A program made the translations under genes and the position numbers. Under the pieces are notes generated by a model, which saw nothing but the letters and a program-made list of their open reading frames with translations, searched no databases and was not told where the DNA came from. A stretch of 34,117 nt of DNA from a virus. This document shows positions 6,352-13,777 of this stretch, in pieces. Numbering within the stretch: the stretch's first letter is position 1; the number at the start of each line of letters is the position of its first letter. The stretch spans positions 1 through 34,117 of IMG/VR virus record IMGVR_UViG_3300025154_000277; one strand, 5' to 3'.

Positions 6352-7248
6352 ATGCCAAAAATAGAATACAAAGGTTTTAATTTCAGACCCAAATCGCTTG
6401 AGATTATAGAACAGGCTAATTCGATAATTGCTGAATATGATGCACAAGGCTATGAGTTGACATTACGACAACTGTATTATCAGTTTGTAGCGAGAGGCAT
6501 TATTCCGAACAGCGACCGTGAGTATAAAAAACTCGGCAGTGTTATTAACGACGGGCGGCTTGCAGGCTTGATTGATTGGGAAGCCATAACCGACAGAACG
6601 AGAATGAGCCGGGGAAATCAGCACTGGGACAGTCCGCAGCAAATTGTAACTGCAATCGGCAAACAATTTAAAATTAACACAAGAGCAGACCAAGACTGCT
6701 ATATAGAGGTATGGGTAGAAAAGGACGCTTTAATCGGTGTGCTTGAGCGGATATGCACGCAACTTGATGTACCTTACTTTTCCTGCCGGGGATATGTAAG
6801 CCAGTCGAGTATGTGGGAAGCTGCACAGCGATTTATTGAGCAAGAAGAAAACAACAAAGAAACACATCTGATACATCTCGGCGACGACCCCAGCGGTATT
6901 GATATGAGCAGAGATATTCAAGCTCGGCTGACGCTATTTGAAAGTAGCTGTGAGGTCGAAAGGATTGCCCTAACAATGGAACAGGTCAAGAAGTTCAGGC
7001 CGCCGCCAAACCCTGCCAAGCTAACAGACAGCCGTTGCAATGGATACATTGATGAATATGGCGATAAATCGTGGGAATTAGATGCACTCGACCCGCGAAA
7101 AATAACCTCTTTGATTGAGAATGAAGTTGAGCATTTTACAGACGAAGACAAACGAATTGCCCTGATTGCCGAACAAGATGACCATCGAAGCGATATTCTT
7201 TGGGCGGCTGAAAACTGGAACAAACTAACCAAAAAACATAAAAGCTAA
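6352..7248 (+). CDS. Stand-alone Topo VI-A/Spo11-like protein with TOPRIM domain
   Basis: A 298-residue protein with two parts of the Topo VI A subunit. A winged-helix-like segment has TLRQLYYQFVARG (37-49), matching the catalytic tyrosine motif (R39, Y42/Y43). A TOPRIM-like domain has acidic residues at E123 (EVWVEKDAL) and D178-D179 (HLGDDPSGID). It is shorter than Topo VI-A and no B subunit is nearby. Mini-A proteins on mobile elements have this form and may break or nick DNA. Its place after recT and the MBL-fold gene suggests a role in recombination or replication. The fold call is fairly sure; activity is unknown. Confidence 0.7.
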   Translation: MPKIEYKGFNFRPKSLEIIEQANSIIAEYDAQGYELTLRQLYYQFVARGIIPNSDREYKKLGSVINDGRLAGLIDWEAITDRTRMSRGNQHWDSPQQIVTAIGKQFKINTRADQDCYIEVWVEKDALIGVLERICTQLDVPYFSCRGYVSQSSMWEAAQRFIEQEENNKETHLIHLGDDPSGIDMSRDIQARLTLFESSCEVERIALTMEQVKKFRPPPNPAKLTDSRCNGYIDEYGDKSWELDALDPRKITSLIENEVEHFTDEDKRIALIAEQDDHRSDILWAAENWNKLTKKHKS

Positions 7249-7261
7249 AAGGACTGACCGA

Positions 7262-7696
7262 ATGTCAGGGATTGACAACATAATTTTATACGGCACAACG
7301 ATACACGGCAAGGCTTGTGCGATATGGAATGATTTATACAAAGCCTGCGAGCAATTCCACCGCTTCAAAATCGAAATCAGCGATGCTTCTGAAAACGCCG
7401 AAATTTCCTATCAGCAAATCCGCTGGTGGAAAGGCGTATTACTTCCTGCTCTTGCCAAAGATACCGGTGATTGCGAATGCGTTTGGGAAACACGTCTCAA
7501 ATTAGCAGTCCTGCCCGATGAATTTAAACCTGAAATAGTAACCGTATCAGGTACTTCTTATACGTTCATTCCGTCAATTACCACCCTAACAATGGGAAAA
7601 CTCAACACCTTAATCACCGGCAGCGTAGATAAATGCCACGACTGGGGATTCGACTGGGTAGAGTTGCCAGATTCAGCGAAAAGGAAACATAAATGA
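7262..7696 (+). CDS. NinB-like recombination accessory protein
   Basis: A 144-residue protein with AAAGGA upstream of the ATG. The central pattern SYQQIRWWKGVLLPALAKDTG, followed by a conserved strand-rich half ending in a helix with KCHDWGFDW, resembles NinB-type proteins (phage lambda Orf), which help load annealing or recombination proteins on single-stranded DNA. Context with RecT and RusA supports this. The similarity is partial, so the call is tentative. The stop overlaps the next start by 4 bases (ATGA). Confidence 0.5.
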   Translation: MSGIDNIILYGTTIHGKACAIWNDLYKACEQFHRFKIEISDASENAEISYQQIRWWKGVLLPALAKDTGDCECVWETRLKLAVLPDEFKPEIVTVSGTSYTFIPSITTLTMGKLNTLITGSVDKCHDWGFDWVELPDSAKRKHK

Positions 7697-8187
7697 AGCA
7701 ATGTACTAAATGCAAAGAATTTAAACCGCTAACTGAATTCTCAAAAGACAGTCAAAAGAAAAGTGGATTGAGACCATATTGCAAAAAATGTGCTGTTGTT
7801 TATATGACTAAATATCAACAAAAAGACACATCTAAAGAACAACACTATGAGGCGGTTAAGAAATATCGCTCAAAAGGCAAGGGCAAAGCTATTTATTGTG
7901 AGGCTGCTAAAAAATATAGAATAAATAATCCTGAAAAAAAGAAAGCCCATAACCTTTTCAATAGCGAAGTTCGCTTTGGCAGAATCTTTCCCCCGCGGAA
8001 ATGCGAAAAATGCTACGCTGTTTTACCACTAAAAGCACACCATTTTGATTATAAAAAACCTCTAATTGTTACTTGGGTTTGTCAAAAATGCCACACCGAA
8101 ATACATAGAAAAATTGAGAGTATGGAATTAATAAACTGCCATTGTCCAAAGCCAGACCCTGAATGGCGTAAAAACGAAAAGGAGTAA
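7693..8187 (+). CDS. HNH/endonuclease VII-like zinc protein
   Basis: A 164-residue protein with two zinc-binding parts. The N-terminal part, CTKCKEFKPLTEFSKD...CKKC (C4, C7, C30, C33), is common in phage endonuclease VII-like and HNH proteins. The C-terminal HNH-type core has C104/C107, HHFDYKKPL (H116, H117, D119) and WVCQKCHTEIH (C130, C133, H134, H138). A basic helix lies between them. It probably cuts or nicks DNA and may be mobile: it is followed after 2 bases by a methyltransferase fragment, which hints at insertion damage. Confidence 0.75.
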   Translation: MKQCTKCKEFKPLTEFSKDSQKKSGLRPYCKKCAVVYMTKYQQKDTSKEQHYEAVKKYRSKGKGKAIYCEAAKKYRINNPEKKKAHNLFNSEVRFGRIFPPRKCEKCYAVLPLKAHHFDYKKPLIVTWVCQKCHTEIHRKIESMELINCHCPKPDPEWRKNEKE

Positions 8188-8189
8188 AT

Positions 8190-8636
8190 ATGAAAAAAGA
8201 AGTTTTGCACTCTTTAAAAGTCGATAGGGTTTTATCGCAAAAGACCGTGATGAACAGCAGGCACACTGACAGGATACTTGCAGACATCGTTAAACCTGTT
8301 GCAGACCTGGCTATGAAAACAATTTACATACATAGCGAACAGGAACAGCGAAAAAATGGCACAGCAACCGCAAAGCTCTGCGATAACGACGAACGCCATA
8401 TATGCCCATTGCAACTTGATGTTATCGAGAGAGGCTTGCAACTATGGTCTAACCCGAATGATATTGTTCTAAGCCCATTTATGGGTATTGGCAGTGAGGG
8501 TTTTGTATCAATCAAAACTGGCCGGCGGTTTGTAGGGATTGAACTCAAGGAATCTTATTTTAATCAGGCCGTAAAAAATATGGAACGAGCTAAAAATGAA
8601 GTCAATCAAAGCAATCTATTTGAGGTTATAAATTAA
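8190..8636 (+). CDS. Truncated DNA methyltransferase (C-terminal part only)
   Basis: The last two thirds (from about 68) match the C-terminal part of phage N6-adenine or N4-cytosine methyltransferases: ERHICPLQLDVIERGLQLWSN, then the SAM-binding motif VLSPFMGIGSEG (93-104), then RRFVGIELKESYF (112-124). The catalytic DPPY-type motif, which precedes these in this class, is absent. Only about 67 unmatched residues lie upstream. The ATG has a good site (AAAAGGAG), so it may still be translated as a SAM-binding remnant, but methylation is unlikely. The HNH gene directly upstream may have displaced the missing part. Confidence 0.7.
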   Translation: MKKEVLHSLKVDRVLSQKTVMNSRHTDRILADIVKPVADLAMKTIYIHSEQEQRKNGTATAKLCDNDERHICPLQLDVIERGLQLWSNPNDIVLSPFMGIGSEGFVSIKTGRRFVGIELKESYFNQAVKNMERAKNEVNQSNLFEVIN

Positions 8637-8975
8637 ATGGCTGATGGACGAATGTTAAAAAAAAGAAGGTTAATATCCATTTTGATACGATGGCAGATTA
8701 TTATAAGAGATAACTGCACGTGTCAACATTGCGGAAAGCAAGGGGAATTTATTTTTAGATATGGCAAGCCTACGGTAGTAGAAAACCCCAAAAATTTACT
8801 TTTAAAAAAACGTAAATTCTATAATGGACGCGAGGTAATTCCGTTTCATTTCGACCATATCATAAATGTTTTTGAGGGTGGCAAAAATCATATTGATAAT
8901 TTGCAATTAAGTTGCTGCCGTTGTAATTGTTCAAAAGGAGCAAGGGATGGGAATAGGAGCCGGAAACGTGTCTAA
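8637..8975 (+). CDS. Small HNH endonuclease
   Basis: A 112-residue McrA-like HNH protein. An N-terminal basic helix is followed by NCTCQHCGKQG (C27, C29, C32), then a variable insert, then FHFDHIINVFEGG (D72, H73), HIDNLQLSCCRCNCSKG (N87, Cys pair near 92-95). This is the Cys-bracketed HNH fold. The ATG directly follows the stop of the methyltransferase fragment. It has no AP2 domain and is not closely related to the HNH-AP2 set. It may be a homing endonuclease or take part in packaging or replication; the sequence does not decide. Confidence 0.75.
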   Translation: MADGRMLKKRRLISILIRWQIIIRDNCTCQHCGKQGEFIFRYGKPTVVENPKNLLLKKRKFYNGREVIPFHFDHIINVFEGGKNHIDNLQLSCCRCNCSKGARDGNRSRKRV

Positions 8976-9858
8976 ATCAATAATCATAAATCATTGGGAT
9001 AAATTTCAGCAATATAAAGACCGCAGGCCAAACTGGATTAAACTCTTAATCGAAATTATTGACGAATTTGACGCTGATGGAAACCCTAAAAAATTTCATA
9101 AAATGCCCGATTCCGCAAAGCTAACTTTCATTCTTTTGGCTTGTCTGAGAGCTAATTATAACAGTTATATTCCATATCCTAACAACAAGTGGTTAAAAAC
9201 CAGACTTGGAATTGGTAAGTTAGATTTACAACCTGTTATAGATGCAGGGTTTATAAGTATAAATACAAACCCTGTACAAAACTGTACAGAATTATACGAA
9301 AAAGATACACCAGAGAGAGAGAATAGAGACAGAGAACAGAGAGAGAGAATAGAGACAGAAACAGATAGCTCTGACCGGAAAAATCCGGTCAAAGCCAACA
9401 TCGTCTTTGATTTTGAAAAAAGAGTATTTTTGAACATAACAGAAATTGACTTTACGGACTGGGGCAAGGCTTACCCGGCAGTAAGTATCCAGCAGGAAAT
9501 CTTAAAAGCGGCTCAATGGCTTTTGAGTAACCCGAAAAAGAGAAAATCAAACTATCGCAAATTTTTAACAAACTGGTTTGCTCGAACTCAAGACAATGGT
9601 GGGACGAAAGGTGTTGTGCCGACAACAAAACCTAATCAACCAAAACTGTGCCTTGTTGACAAAGAGCCGGCGGTTTTTCAGGTTAAGGCGGATGTTTATT
9701 TATGCGAAAACTGTAAGAAACTTTTTGACGCTGCACCTACTCCGTTGAGTTATAAGCAAAAACCAATACCGAAGCACTTACTCGAAAAACCGCAGATTGA
9801 AGATTTGATTTTAAAACAAAAAGCACGGACTGCTGATGCAAGCAGGGAAGCAAAATAA
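8947..9858 (+). CDS. Replisome organiser / helicase-loader-like replication protein
   Basis: A 303-residue protein built like phage replication initiators. The N-terminal winged-helix part has HWDKFQQYKDRRPNWIKLL (about 16-34) and LTFILLACLRANYNSYIPY. A low-complexity Arg/Glu linker sits at about 122-140. A DnaD-like C-terminal part has AYPAVSIQQEILKAAQWLLSNPKKRK and YRKFLTNWFAR, as in proteins that load the host helicase. A Cys pair (CENC) follows near the end. The ATG at 8947 has AAAGGAG six bases upstream; an in-frame GTG at 8968 after AGGAG is an alternative. The gene overlaps the HNH gene by 29 bases. Confidence 0.7.
   Translation: MGIGAGNVSKSIIINHWDKFQQYKDRRPNWIKLLIEIIDEFDADGNPKKFHKMPDSAKLTFILLACLRANYNSYIPYPNNKWLKTRLGIGKLDLQPVIDAGFISINTNPVQNCTELYEKDTPERENRDREQRERIETETDSSDRKNPVKANIVFDFEKRVFLNITEIDFTDWGKAYPAVSIQQEILKAAQWLLSNPKKRKSNYRKFLTNWFARTQDNGGTKGVVPTTKPNQPKLCLVDKEPAVFQVKADVYLCENCKKLFDAAPTPLSYKQKPIPKHLLEKPQIEDLILKQKARTADASREAK
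9311..9362 (+). repeat. 26-bp tandem duplication in the replication gene linker
   Basis: Two copies of a purine-rich 26-base unit (9311-9336 and 9337-9362) are identical over the first 23 bases. Because 26 is not a multiple of 3, the two copies are read in different frames and give different charged residues. It lies in the linker between the two domains of the replication protein. Confidence 0.8.
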
Positions 9859-9872
9859 CGGATTGATGAACC

Positions 9873-9894
9873 GAGCCACGGACGGCTCATTTTT
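9873..9894 (+). terminator. Weak terminator or attenuator hairpin
   Basis: GAGCC / GGCTC stem with a 6-base loop, followed by A and five T. It lies in the 52-base gap between the replication gene and the gene at 9911. The short stem suggests partial termination only. Confidence 0.45.
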
Positions 9895-9910
9895 GAAAGG
9901 AAAAATAACA

Positions 9911-10285
9911 ATGGCATATTTTAGCAACGGTACAGAGGGCGAAGCGTTAGACAATGAATGCTCTGATTGCATCTTGGGTGATTTAAGAGTTGGTGTTTGT
10001 CCGGTGTTCTATGCTCAAATTGAATATAACTACGAGGCTTGCAATAATCCTTTGGCAAGAAAAATTCTAAATCGCCTTGTCAAGCAAAACGAGGATTATG
10101 AATACATCGGATGCCAATTAAAATCATTGCTGCCCAAACTCAAAGATAAACAGCGTACTATTGCGGCTCTTGAAATTATGGTCAAAGATTTTCAGTGGCG
10201 AAAACAGCAAACAGGGCTTGATGCAGAAGATAGCCCGGAACTAAAAGAAGCGAAAGACTTGCTGGCGGAGTTAAAAAATGAATAG
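9911..10285 (+). CDS. Cys-rich conserved phage protein, unknown function
   Basis: A 124-residue protein starting at ATG 9911, chosen over upstream in-frame codons because AAAGGA lies 9-14 bases before it and the region before codes nothing plausible. The first half reads SNGTEGEALDNECSDCILGD...VCPVFYAQIEYNYEACNN...ILNRL, a Cys-containing pattern (CSDC, C, C) found in small phage proteins, possibly zinc binding. The second half is a charged helix. It overlaps the RusA gene by 8 bases. Confidence 0.7.
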   Translation: MAYFSNGTEGEALDNECSDCILGDLRVGVCPVFYAQIEYNYEACNNPLARKILNRLVKQNEDYEYIGCQLKSLLPKLKDKQRTIAALEIMVKDFQWRKQQTGLDAEDSPELKEAKDLLAELKNE

Positions 10286-10706
10286 CGACACAATGATAGC
10301 TTTTGAAGTGTTAGGCAATCCAAAAGGCTTAAAGCGGCATAGAATGTATCGTTGCCATAACAGACTGATTGCCTCTGACCCATCGAAAGCAGACAAGAAT
10401 GTTTTTGAGATTATAGCTCGTCAGCACGCTCCAGAAAAGCCGTTTGATTGTCCGCTGCGAGTTGATATGCAATTTTTCTTTCCACGGCCGAAGAATCATT
10501 ACGGCACAGGCAAGAATAGCCAGGTATTAAAGCCAACTGCTCCGAATTTCCATATAAGTAGGCCGGATATTGATAACTGCCAGAAGTTTGTACTGGACGC
10601 ATTGAACGGCGTATTCTGGAAAGACGACAGTATTGTTTGTGAAAGCAAAATCAAAAAGTTGTACTCGAACAGGCCGAGAACTGAAATCGTGATAACACAA
10701 TTATAA
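10278..10706 (+). CDS. rusA: RusA-family Holliday junction resolvase
   Basis: A 142-residue endonuclease that resolves four-way junctions formed in recombination. The conserved core is clear: SRPDIDNCQKFVLDALNGVFWKDDS (95-119) with acidic residues D97, D99, D107, D116 and D117 that bind metal, followed by a conserved basic segment (KIKKLYSNRPR) and a final strand. Length is close to the usual 120-140 residues. Together with RecT and the NinB-like protein it completes a recombination set. Confidence 0.9.
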   Translation: MNSDTMIAFEVLGNPKGLKRHRMYRCHNRLIASDPSKADKNVFEIIARQHAPEKPFDCPLRVDMQFFFPRPKNHYGTGKNSQVLKPTAPNFHISRPDIDNCQKFVLDALNGVFWKDDSIVCESKIKKLYSNRPRTEIVITQL

Positions 10707-10773
10707 GATTAAGAGTTTTATCAATTTCGATGTGAAGTTGAAAAATTATAAACATTTTTTTAGGAGTTTTATT

Positions 10774-11628
10774 ATGTCAGACGGAACAAAAGAAACAGGA
10801 GTTGATATTGTCAACAACCTTTTTGGAAATATCTCCAAAGGCAATAGCACGCTTATTGAAGTGTGCAACGAGTTGACAGAGGACGGCAAAAAAAATATCA
10901 AGTTTGCCGTAGAACAAAGGCAGGTATGCCCTGAGCAGCCGAAGCCGCCGATTAAGGCCGAAAGCCCGAAACGTGCACACGTTTTCCACGATGCAGTAGG
11001 CTTCGCAGAGTATTTGACAAAATACAAAACTACTGACACTGTTGTATTTATTGACATTGCCGGCCAGAAAGCGGTTGCGGTAATTAACGAAAAAGCTGAA
11101 AAAGGTTTTGAGACTGTGGAATTGTCGCCAGCATTACATCCGCTATTCACACCGTGGTTGCCTTTGTTGAATAACCAGCCAAAACCAATTCAGTTTTTTG
11201 CAGATTTTCTCACAGCAAACCGCAGGAGCATCACGCAGCCGGACGGCAAGACGTTGGTTCTTATGCTTTCACAGGTCAAGGTCTCACGCAAGATAACTCT
11301 GCAACGTGGTTTCGGAAAGCACTGTATCAATGGCCTCACCTGCGAAATGGATATTTTCGGGCAACAGCCACAAAGTGAGCAAATCGAATTGCCGGATTCA
11401 ATCAAGATAAGTGTCCCGCTGTATATCGCAACTGAGCCGGTCGAAATCGAAGTCGATTTGACGCTCGGTGCAGACGATGAAGAAATTTACGTCAAATGTC
11501 AGTCAGCCGATTTGACCGTAAAAACTGTCGAGGCGTTCAATGCTATGCTTGAGAAGGTCAGGGTTATTAAGGATGTAATTGTAACGCTCGGCAAACCTGG
11601 AACTGCAAGCTGGGACTATTTGCGATAA
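10774..11628 (+). CDS. DUF2303 (YfdQ-like) phage protein
   Basis: A 284-residue protein of the DUF2303 family, known from prophages (YfdQ in E. coli) and of unknown function. The pattern HDAVGFAEYLTKYKTTDTVVFID (about 81-103), LHPLFTPWLPLL and FADFLTANRRSI, then a strand-rich C-terminal half ending with a helix and GTASWDYL, fits the family. The ATG at 10774 is preferred because TTTAGGAGT lies just before it; an in-frame ATG 42 bases upstream has no such site. The 67-base gap upstream may hold a promoter but I see no convincing boxes. Confidence 0.8.
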   Translation: MSDGTKETGVDIVNNLFGNISKGNSTLIEVCNELTEDGKKNIKFAVEQRQVCPEQPKPPIKAESPKRAHVFHDAVGFAEYLTKYKTTDTVVFIDIAGQKAVAVINEKAEKGFETVELSPALHPLFTPWLPLLNNQPKPIQFFADFLTANRRSITQPDGKTLVLMLSQVKVSRKITLQRGFGKHCINGLTCEMDIFGQQPQSEQIELPDSIKISVPLYIATEPVEIEVDLTLGADDEEIYVKCQSADLTVKTVEAFNAMLEKVRVIKDVIVTLGKPGTASWDYLR

Positions 11629-11646
11629 GGCTATGTTGTCTTATCG
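11623..11646 (+). other. Stem-loop spanning a stop codon
   Basis: A perfect 7-bp inverted repeat (CGATAAG / CTTATCG) with a 10-base loop covers the stop codon of the DUF2303 gene and is followed by TTT. It may slow or partly stop transcription. Confidence 0.4.
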
Positions 11647-11681
11647 TTTGAAAAGGACTTTAGAATTTTAGGAGTAATACA

Positions 11682-12137
11682 ATGTCAGAAACAACAATGC
11701 TTGTGCCTCTCAATTTGGAACTCATAGACGAGGGGTCATTTATGGAAAACGCAAATAAGGCGTTGCTCAATTTACAGGCTCAGCTTGCCGAACACGTCAA
11801 CACTTACGGCCTTAAAGCCAAAGGGGCAAAGGCAAAGCTCAGCATCGAAATCGTTTTGGGCTGCATTGACACAGAACACGGAGCTTATGGCTGTGCATCG
11901 CAGATTAAAACAACGATGCCGTCTGTTCCGCCGGCAGTGTCAATGTTGATGTCAGGCAGTACGCAGACAGGCGAGAGTTGCTTGCTGTGTAAAAAAAGCG
12001 GCTCAAGTAAAGATTCACCGAAACAGGGCAAGTTTTTAACGGTCGATGGTAGAAAAATCGACCCGATTACCGGCGAAGTTATCGACCAAAGCTCTTTTAT
12101 AGAGCCTGCAAAAGTGATTGAATCCAACAAAGCATAA
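11682..12137 (+). CDS. Phage protein often paired with DUF2303, unknown function
   Basis: A 151-residue protein with TTTTAGGAGT before the ATG. It has a helical first half (GSFMENANKALLNLQAQLAEHVNTYGLKAKGAKAKL), a short strand segment with two Cys, then a loop-rich tail with the phrase DGRKIDPITGEV. I have seen this pattern next to DUF2303 genes in prophages, but no function is known to me. No membrane segment. Confidence 0.6.
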   Translation: MSETTMLVPLNLELIDEGSFMENANKALLNLQAQLAEHVNTYGLKAKGAKAKLSIEIVLGCIDTEHGAYGCASQIKTTMPSVPPAVSMLMSGSTQTGESCLLCKKSGSSKDSPKQGKFLTVDGRKIDPITGEVIDQSSFIEPAKVIESNKA

Positions 12138-12171
12138 AAACATTCGGATTGGTCTCCGATGAAAGCTGTGG

Positions 12172-12191
12172 GGGCTGTCGCAAGGCAGCCC
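12172..12191 (+). promoter_or_regulatory. GC-rich hairpin in the leader of the next gene
   Basis: GGGCTG / CAGCCC with an 8-base loop lies 28 bases before the ATG at 12219; a smaller dyad (CGGA / TCCG, 12145-12158) precedes it. No T-run follows, so this is more likely a leader structure than a terminator. Confidence 0.35.
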
Positions 12192-12218
12192 TGCACGGCG
12201 AATTTGAAAAGGCGAATT

Positions 12219-12989
12219 ATGAAAGCAATTACTGCACAAGATATAAAAGATTTATTGGCACTGAGGCACAGCAAGGATGTATTTGTATCAGAGTGTAAAA
12301 CCGGCGAATCATCTAAGGGGTGTGCGAGGATGGACGCTTGGGCTATGCGAAAATCTTGGTCTAATTTTGGCACAGTAGGCTACGAAGTAAAAGTGAGCAG
12401 GTCTGATTTTATTGGCGATAAAAAATGGACTTCGTATTTGCAGTATTGCAGTGAATTTTATTTTGTATGCCCGCCTAAAATTATTATGCCCGACGAAGTG
12501 GGGGATATGGCTGGATTACTGTGGGTGTCGGAAAACGGAGCACGCCTCTACACGAAAAAGAAAGCCCCTATGCGACACATAGAATCGCCTGAAAACGTAT
12601 ATGTTTATATACTTATGTGGCGGGCAAAAATAACGGGCGAATATAATACAAAAGGACAAGTTGAGCAATGGCGGGAATGGCTTGCCGAAAAAGATGAGCA
12701 CAAGCGACTTGGCTATAATGTTTCAAATAAAATACAACAGCTTGTAAAAAAACGTATTGATGATGTAGAGGATGAAAACCGCAGGATTAAGAGTGAAAAT
12801 GAACATCTTTTGGAAATTAAGAAATTCGCAGAGGATTTGAAAATAAATATCTATGGATGGGATGCTGAAAAGAAAATAAAAGAGCAGGTTGAAAAATTAA
12901 GTACAGCAATCCCAAAAGAATTTATTAGCAAAATAGAATCGGTCAAAAATGAGTGTCAAAAGTTGTTAGAGCAAATAACCAGTAACTAA
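12219..12989 (+). CDS. MmcB-like PD-(D/E)XK nuclease-fold protein
   Basis: A 256-residue protein. Residues about 1-140 match the MmcB-type restriction-endonuclease fold: RMDAWAMRKSW (D39), GYEVKVSRSDFIGDKKWTSYLQYCSEFYFVCP (E56 and K58 form the E-x-K site), then AGLLWVSENGARLYTKKKAPMR. MmcB-type proteins are linked to DNA repair; here it may nick damaged or foreign DNA. The C-terminal third is a coiled coil (about 175-255), which is extra. The ATG at 12219 is chosen over 12159 because the upstream stretch is a structured leader and the family start aligns here. Confidence 0.7.
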   Translation: MKAITAQDIKDLLALRHSKDVFVSECKTGESSKGCARMDAWAMRKSWSNFGTVGYEVKVSRSDFIGDKKWTSYLQYCSEFYFVCPPKIIMPDEVGDMAGLLWVSENGARLYTKKKAPMRHIESPENVYVYILMWRAKITGEYNTKGQVEQWREWLAEKDEHKRLGYNVSNKIQQLVKKRIDDVEDENRRIKSENEHLLEIKKFAEDLKINIYGWDAEKKIKEQVEKLSTAIPKEFISKIESVKNECQKLLEQITSN

Positions 12990-12990
12990 A

Positions 12991-13005
12991 CTGCGATTGT
13001 CGCAG
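12991..13005 (+). promoter_or_regulatory. Short perfect dyad between genes
   Basis: CTGCGA TTG TCGCAG is a 6-bp inverted repeat with a 3-base spacer, directly after the stop of the MmcB-like gene. It can form a tight hairpin or serve as a protein-binding dyad; T7 follows 13 bases later as part of the next ribosome-binding leader. Confidence 0.35.
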
Positions 13006-13040
13006 AGAGATAAAACCAATTTTTTTAGGAGTAGTACAAA

Positions 13041-13337
13041 ATGAAAATTTTGATTTTAGTTTTGATTGCGATGTTGTTTGTCGGCGGGTGTCAGGCATTT
13101 AAATATACAAAAGAAACTTACGACCCTAATACAAAAAACCTAACATCAAAAGAAACTTTAATCGTTGCCCAATCAATGGTAACGGCGGATATAAATGATA
13201 TGTGGTTTCGTCTGGATAAGAACAGATGGTTTGCTTGGGGAAGTATCTCAACGGTTTATGATGGCAATGACTGGGAACATATAGGAAACGCAGTAGCCAC
13301 CGGCAGGACTGGTGGCTTAAATAAGTTAGTTAAATAA
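13041..13337 (+). CDS. Small lipoprotein, unknown function
   Basis: A 98-residue protein with a signal peptide of about 16 residues ending in a lipobox (FVGGC, Cys 17), so it should be lipidated and membrane-anchored. The mature part starts KYTKETYDPNTKNLTSKETL and is otherwise featureless. TTTTTTAGGAGT precedes the ATG. Phage lipoproteins act in lysis (outer spanin) or superinfection exclusion, but it lacks the Pro-rich mature region of many outer spanins and I assign no role. Confidence 0.7.
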   Translation: MKILILVLIAMLFVGGCQAFKYTKETYDPNTKNLTSKETLIVAQSMVTADINDMWFRLDKNRWFAWGSISTVYDGNDWEHIGNAVATGRTGGLNKLVK

Positions 13338-13355
13338 TTTAGAAAGGAAAAGAAA

Positions 13356-13460
13356 ATGAGTAAGTTTTTAGGATGTGTTTTTATATTATTGGTGTTTGTA
13401 GCGATATGGGGGTGGTTAATATCTTTATTACTCTTGGCCGTGTCGTGGTTTTATATTTAG
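13356..13460 (+). CDS. Tiny hydrophobic membrane peptide
   Basis: A 34-residue ORF with AGAAAGGAAAAG just before the ATG. Almost the entire chain after MSKFLGC is hydrophobic and Trp-rich (four aromatic-rich turns), ending WFYI. It would form one membrane helix. Holin-like or immunity peptides can look like this, but nothing specific is seen. Confidence 0.45.
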   Translation: MSKFLGCVFILLVFVAIWGWLISLLLLAVSWFYI

Positions 13461-13540
13461 TATTTAATAGTCCCTTAGTAAGTAAAGGCCGAAAGACCAC
13501 CCCTTTATCTTCTGATTTATTTTTTGAAAGGAAATTGAAA

Positions 13541-13777
13541 ATGGCAAAGTATAAAATAAATGATTTTGTGATAGTTATAGACCCAGATAAGTCAGGTCTG
13601 ATTTGCTTGAACATCGAAAAGATAATCACCATCGAAACAAAATCCGGCTCAAGTATTCAGTATCAGGGCGGCCTTTGGCATAAACTTGAAAATAGCTGGT
13701 CTTTGGCAAAGGGCGAATGGGCATTCAATGAAAACCAACTATCAGGATTGTATTTTGTGAAAGCGGGCGGAAAATGA
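13541..13777 (+). CDS. Small beta-rich hypothetical protein
   Basis: A 78-residue protein starting at ATG 13541 with GAAAGGAAATTG upstream; a longer in-frame extension upstream is unlikely because it overlaps the membrane peptide gene. Alternating strand-like segments (KINDFVIVIDPD, KIITIETKSGSSIQYQGG, LWHKLENSWSLAKGEWAFNENQL) suggest a small SH3-like or beta-barrel fold. Overlaps the next start by 4 bases (ATGA). Confidence 0.6.
   Translation: MAKYKINDFVIVIDPDKSGLICLNIEKIITIETKSGSSIQYQGGLWHKLENSWSLAKGEWAFNENQLSGLYFVKAGGK

Noticed and set aside
13373-13540. Extended N-terminus of the gene at 13541
   Set aside because: It overlaps the membrane peptide gene in another frame, and the ATG at 13541 has a good ribosome binding site.
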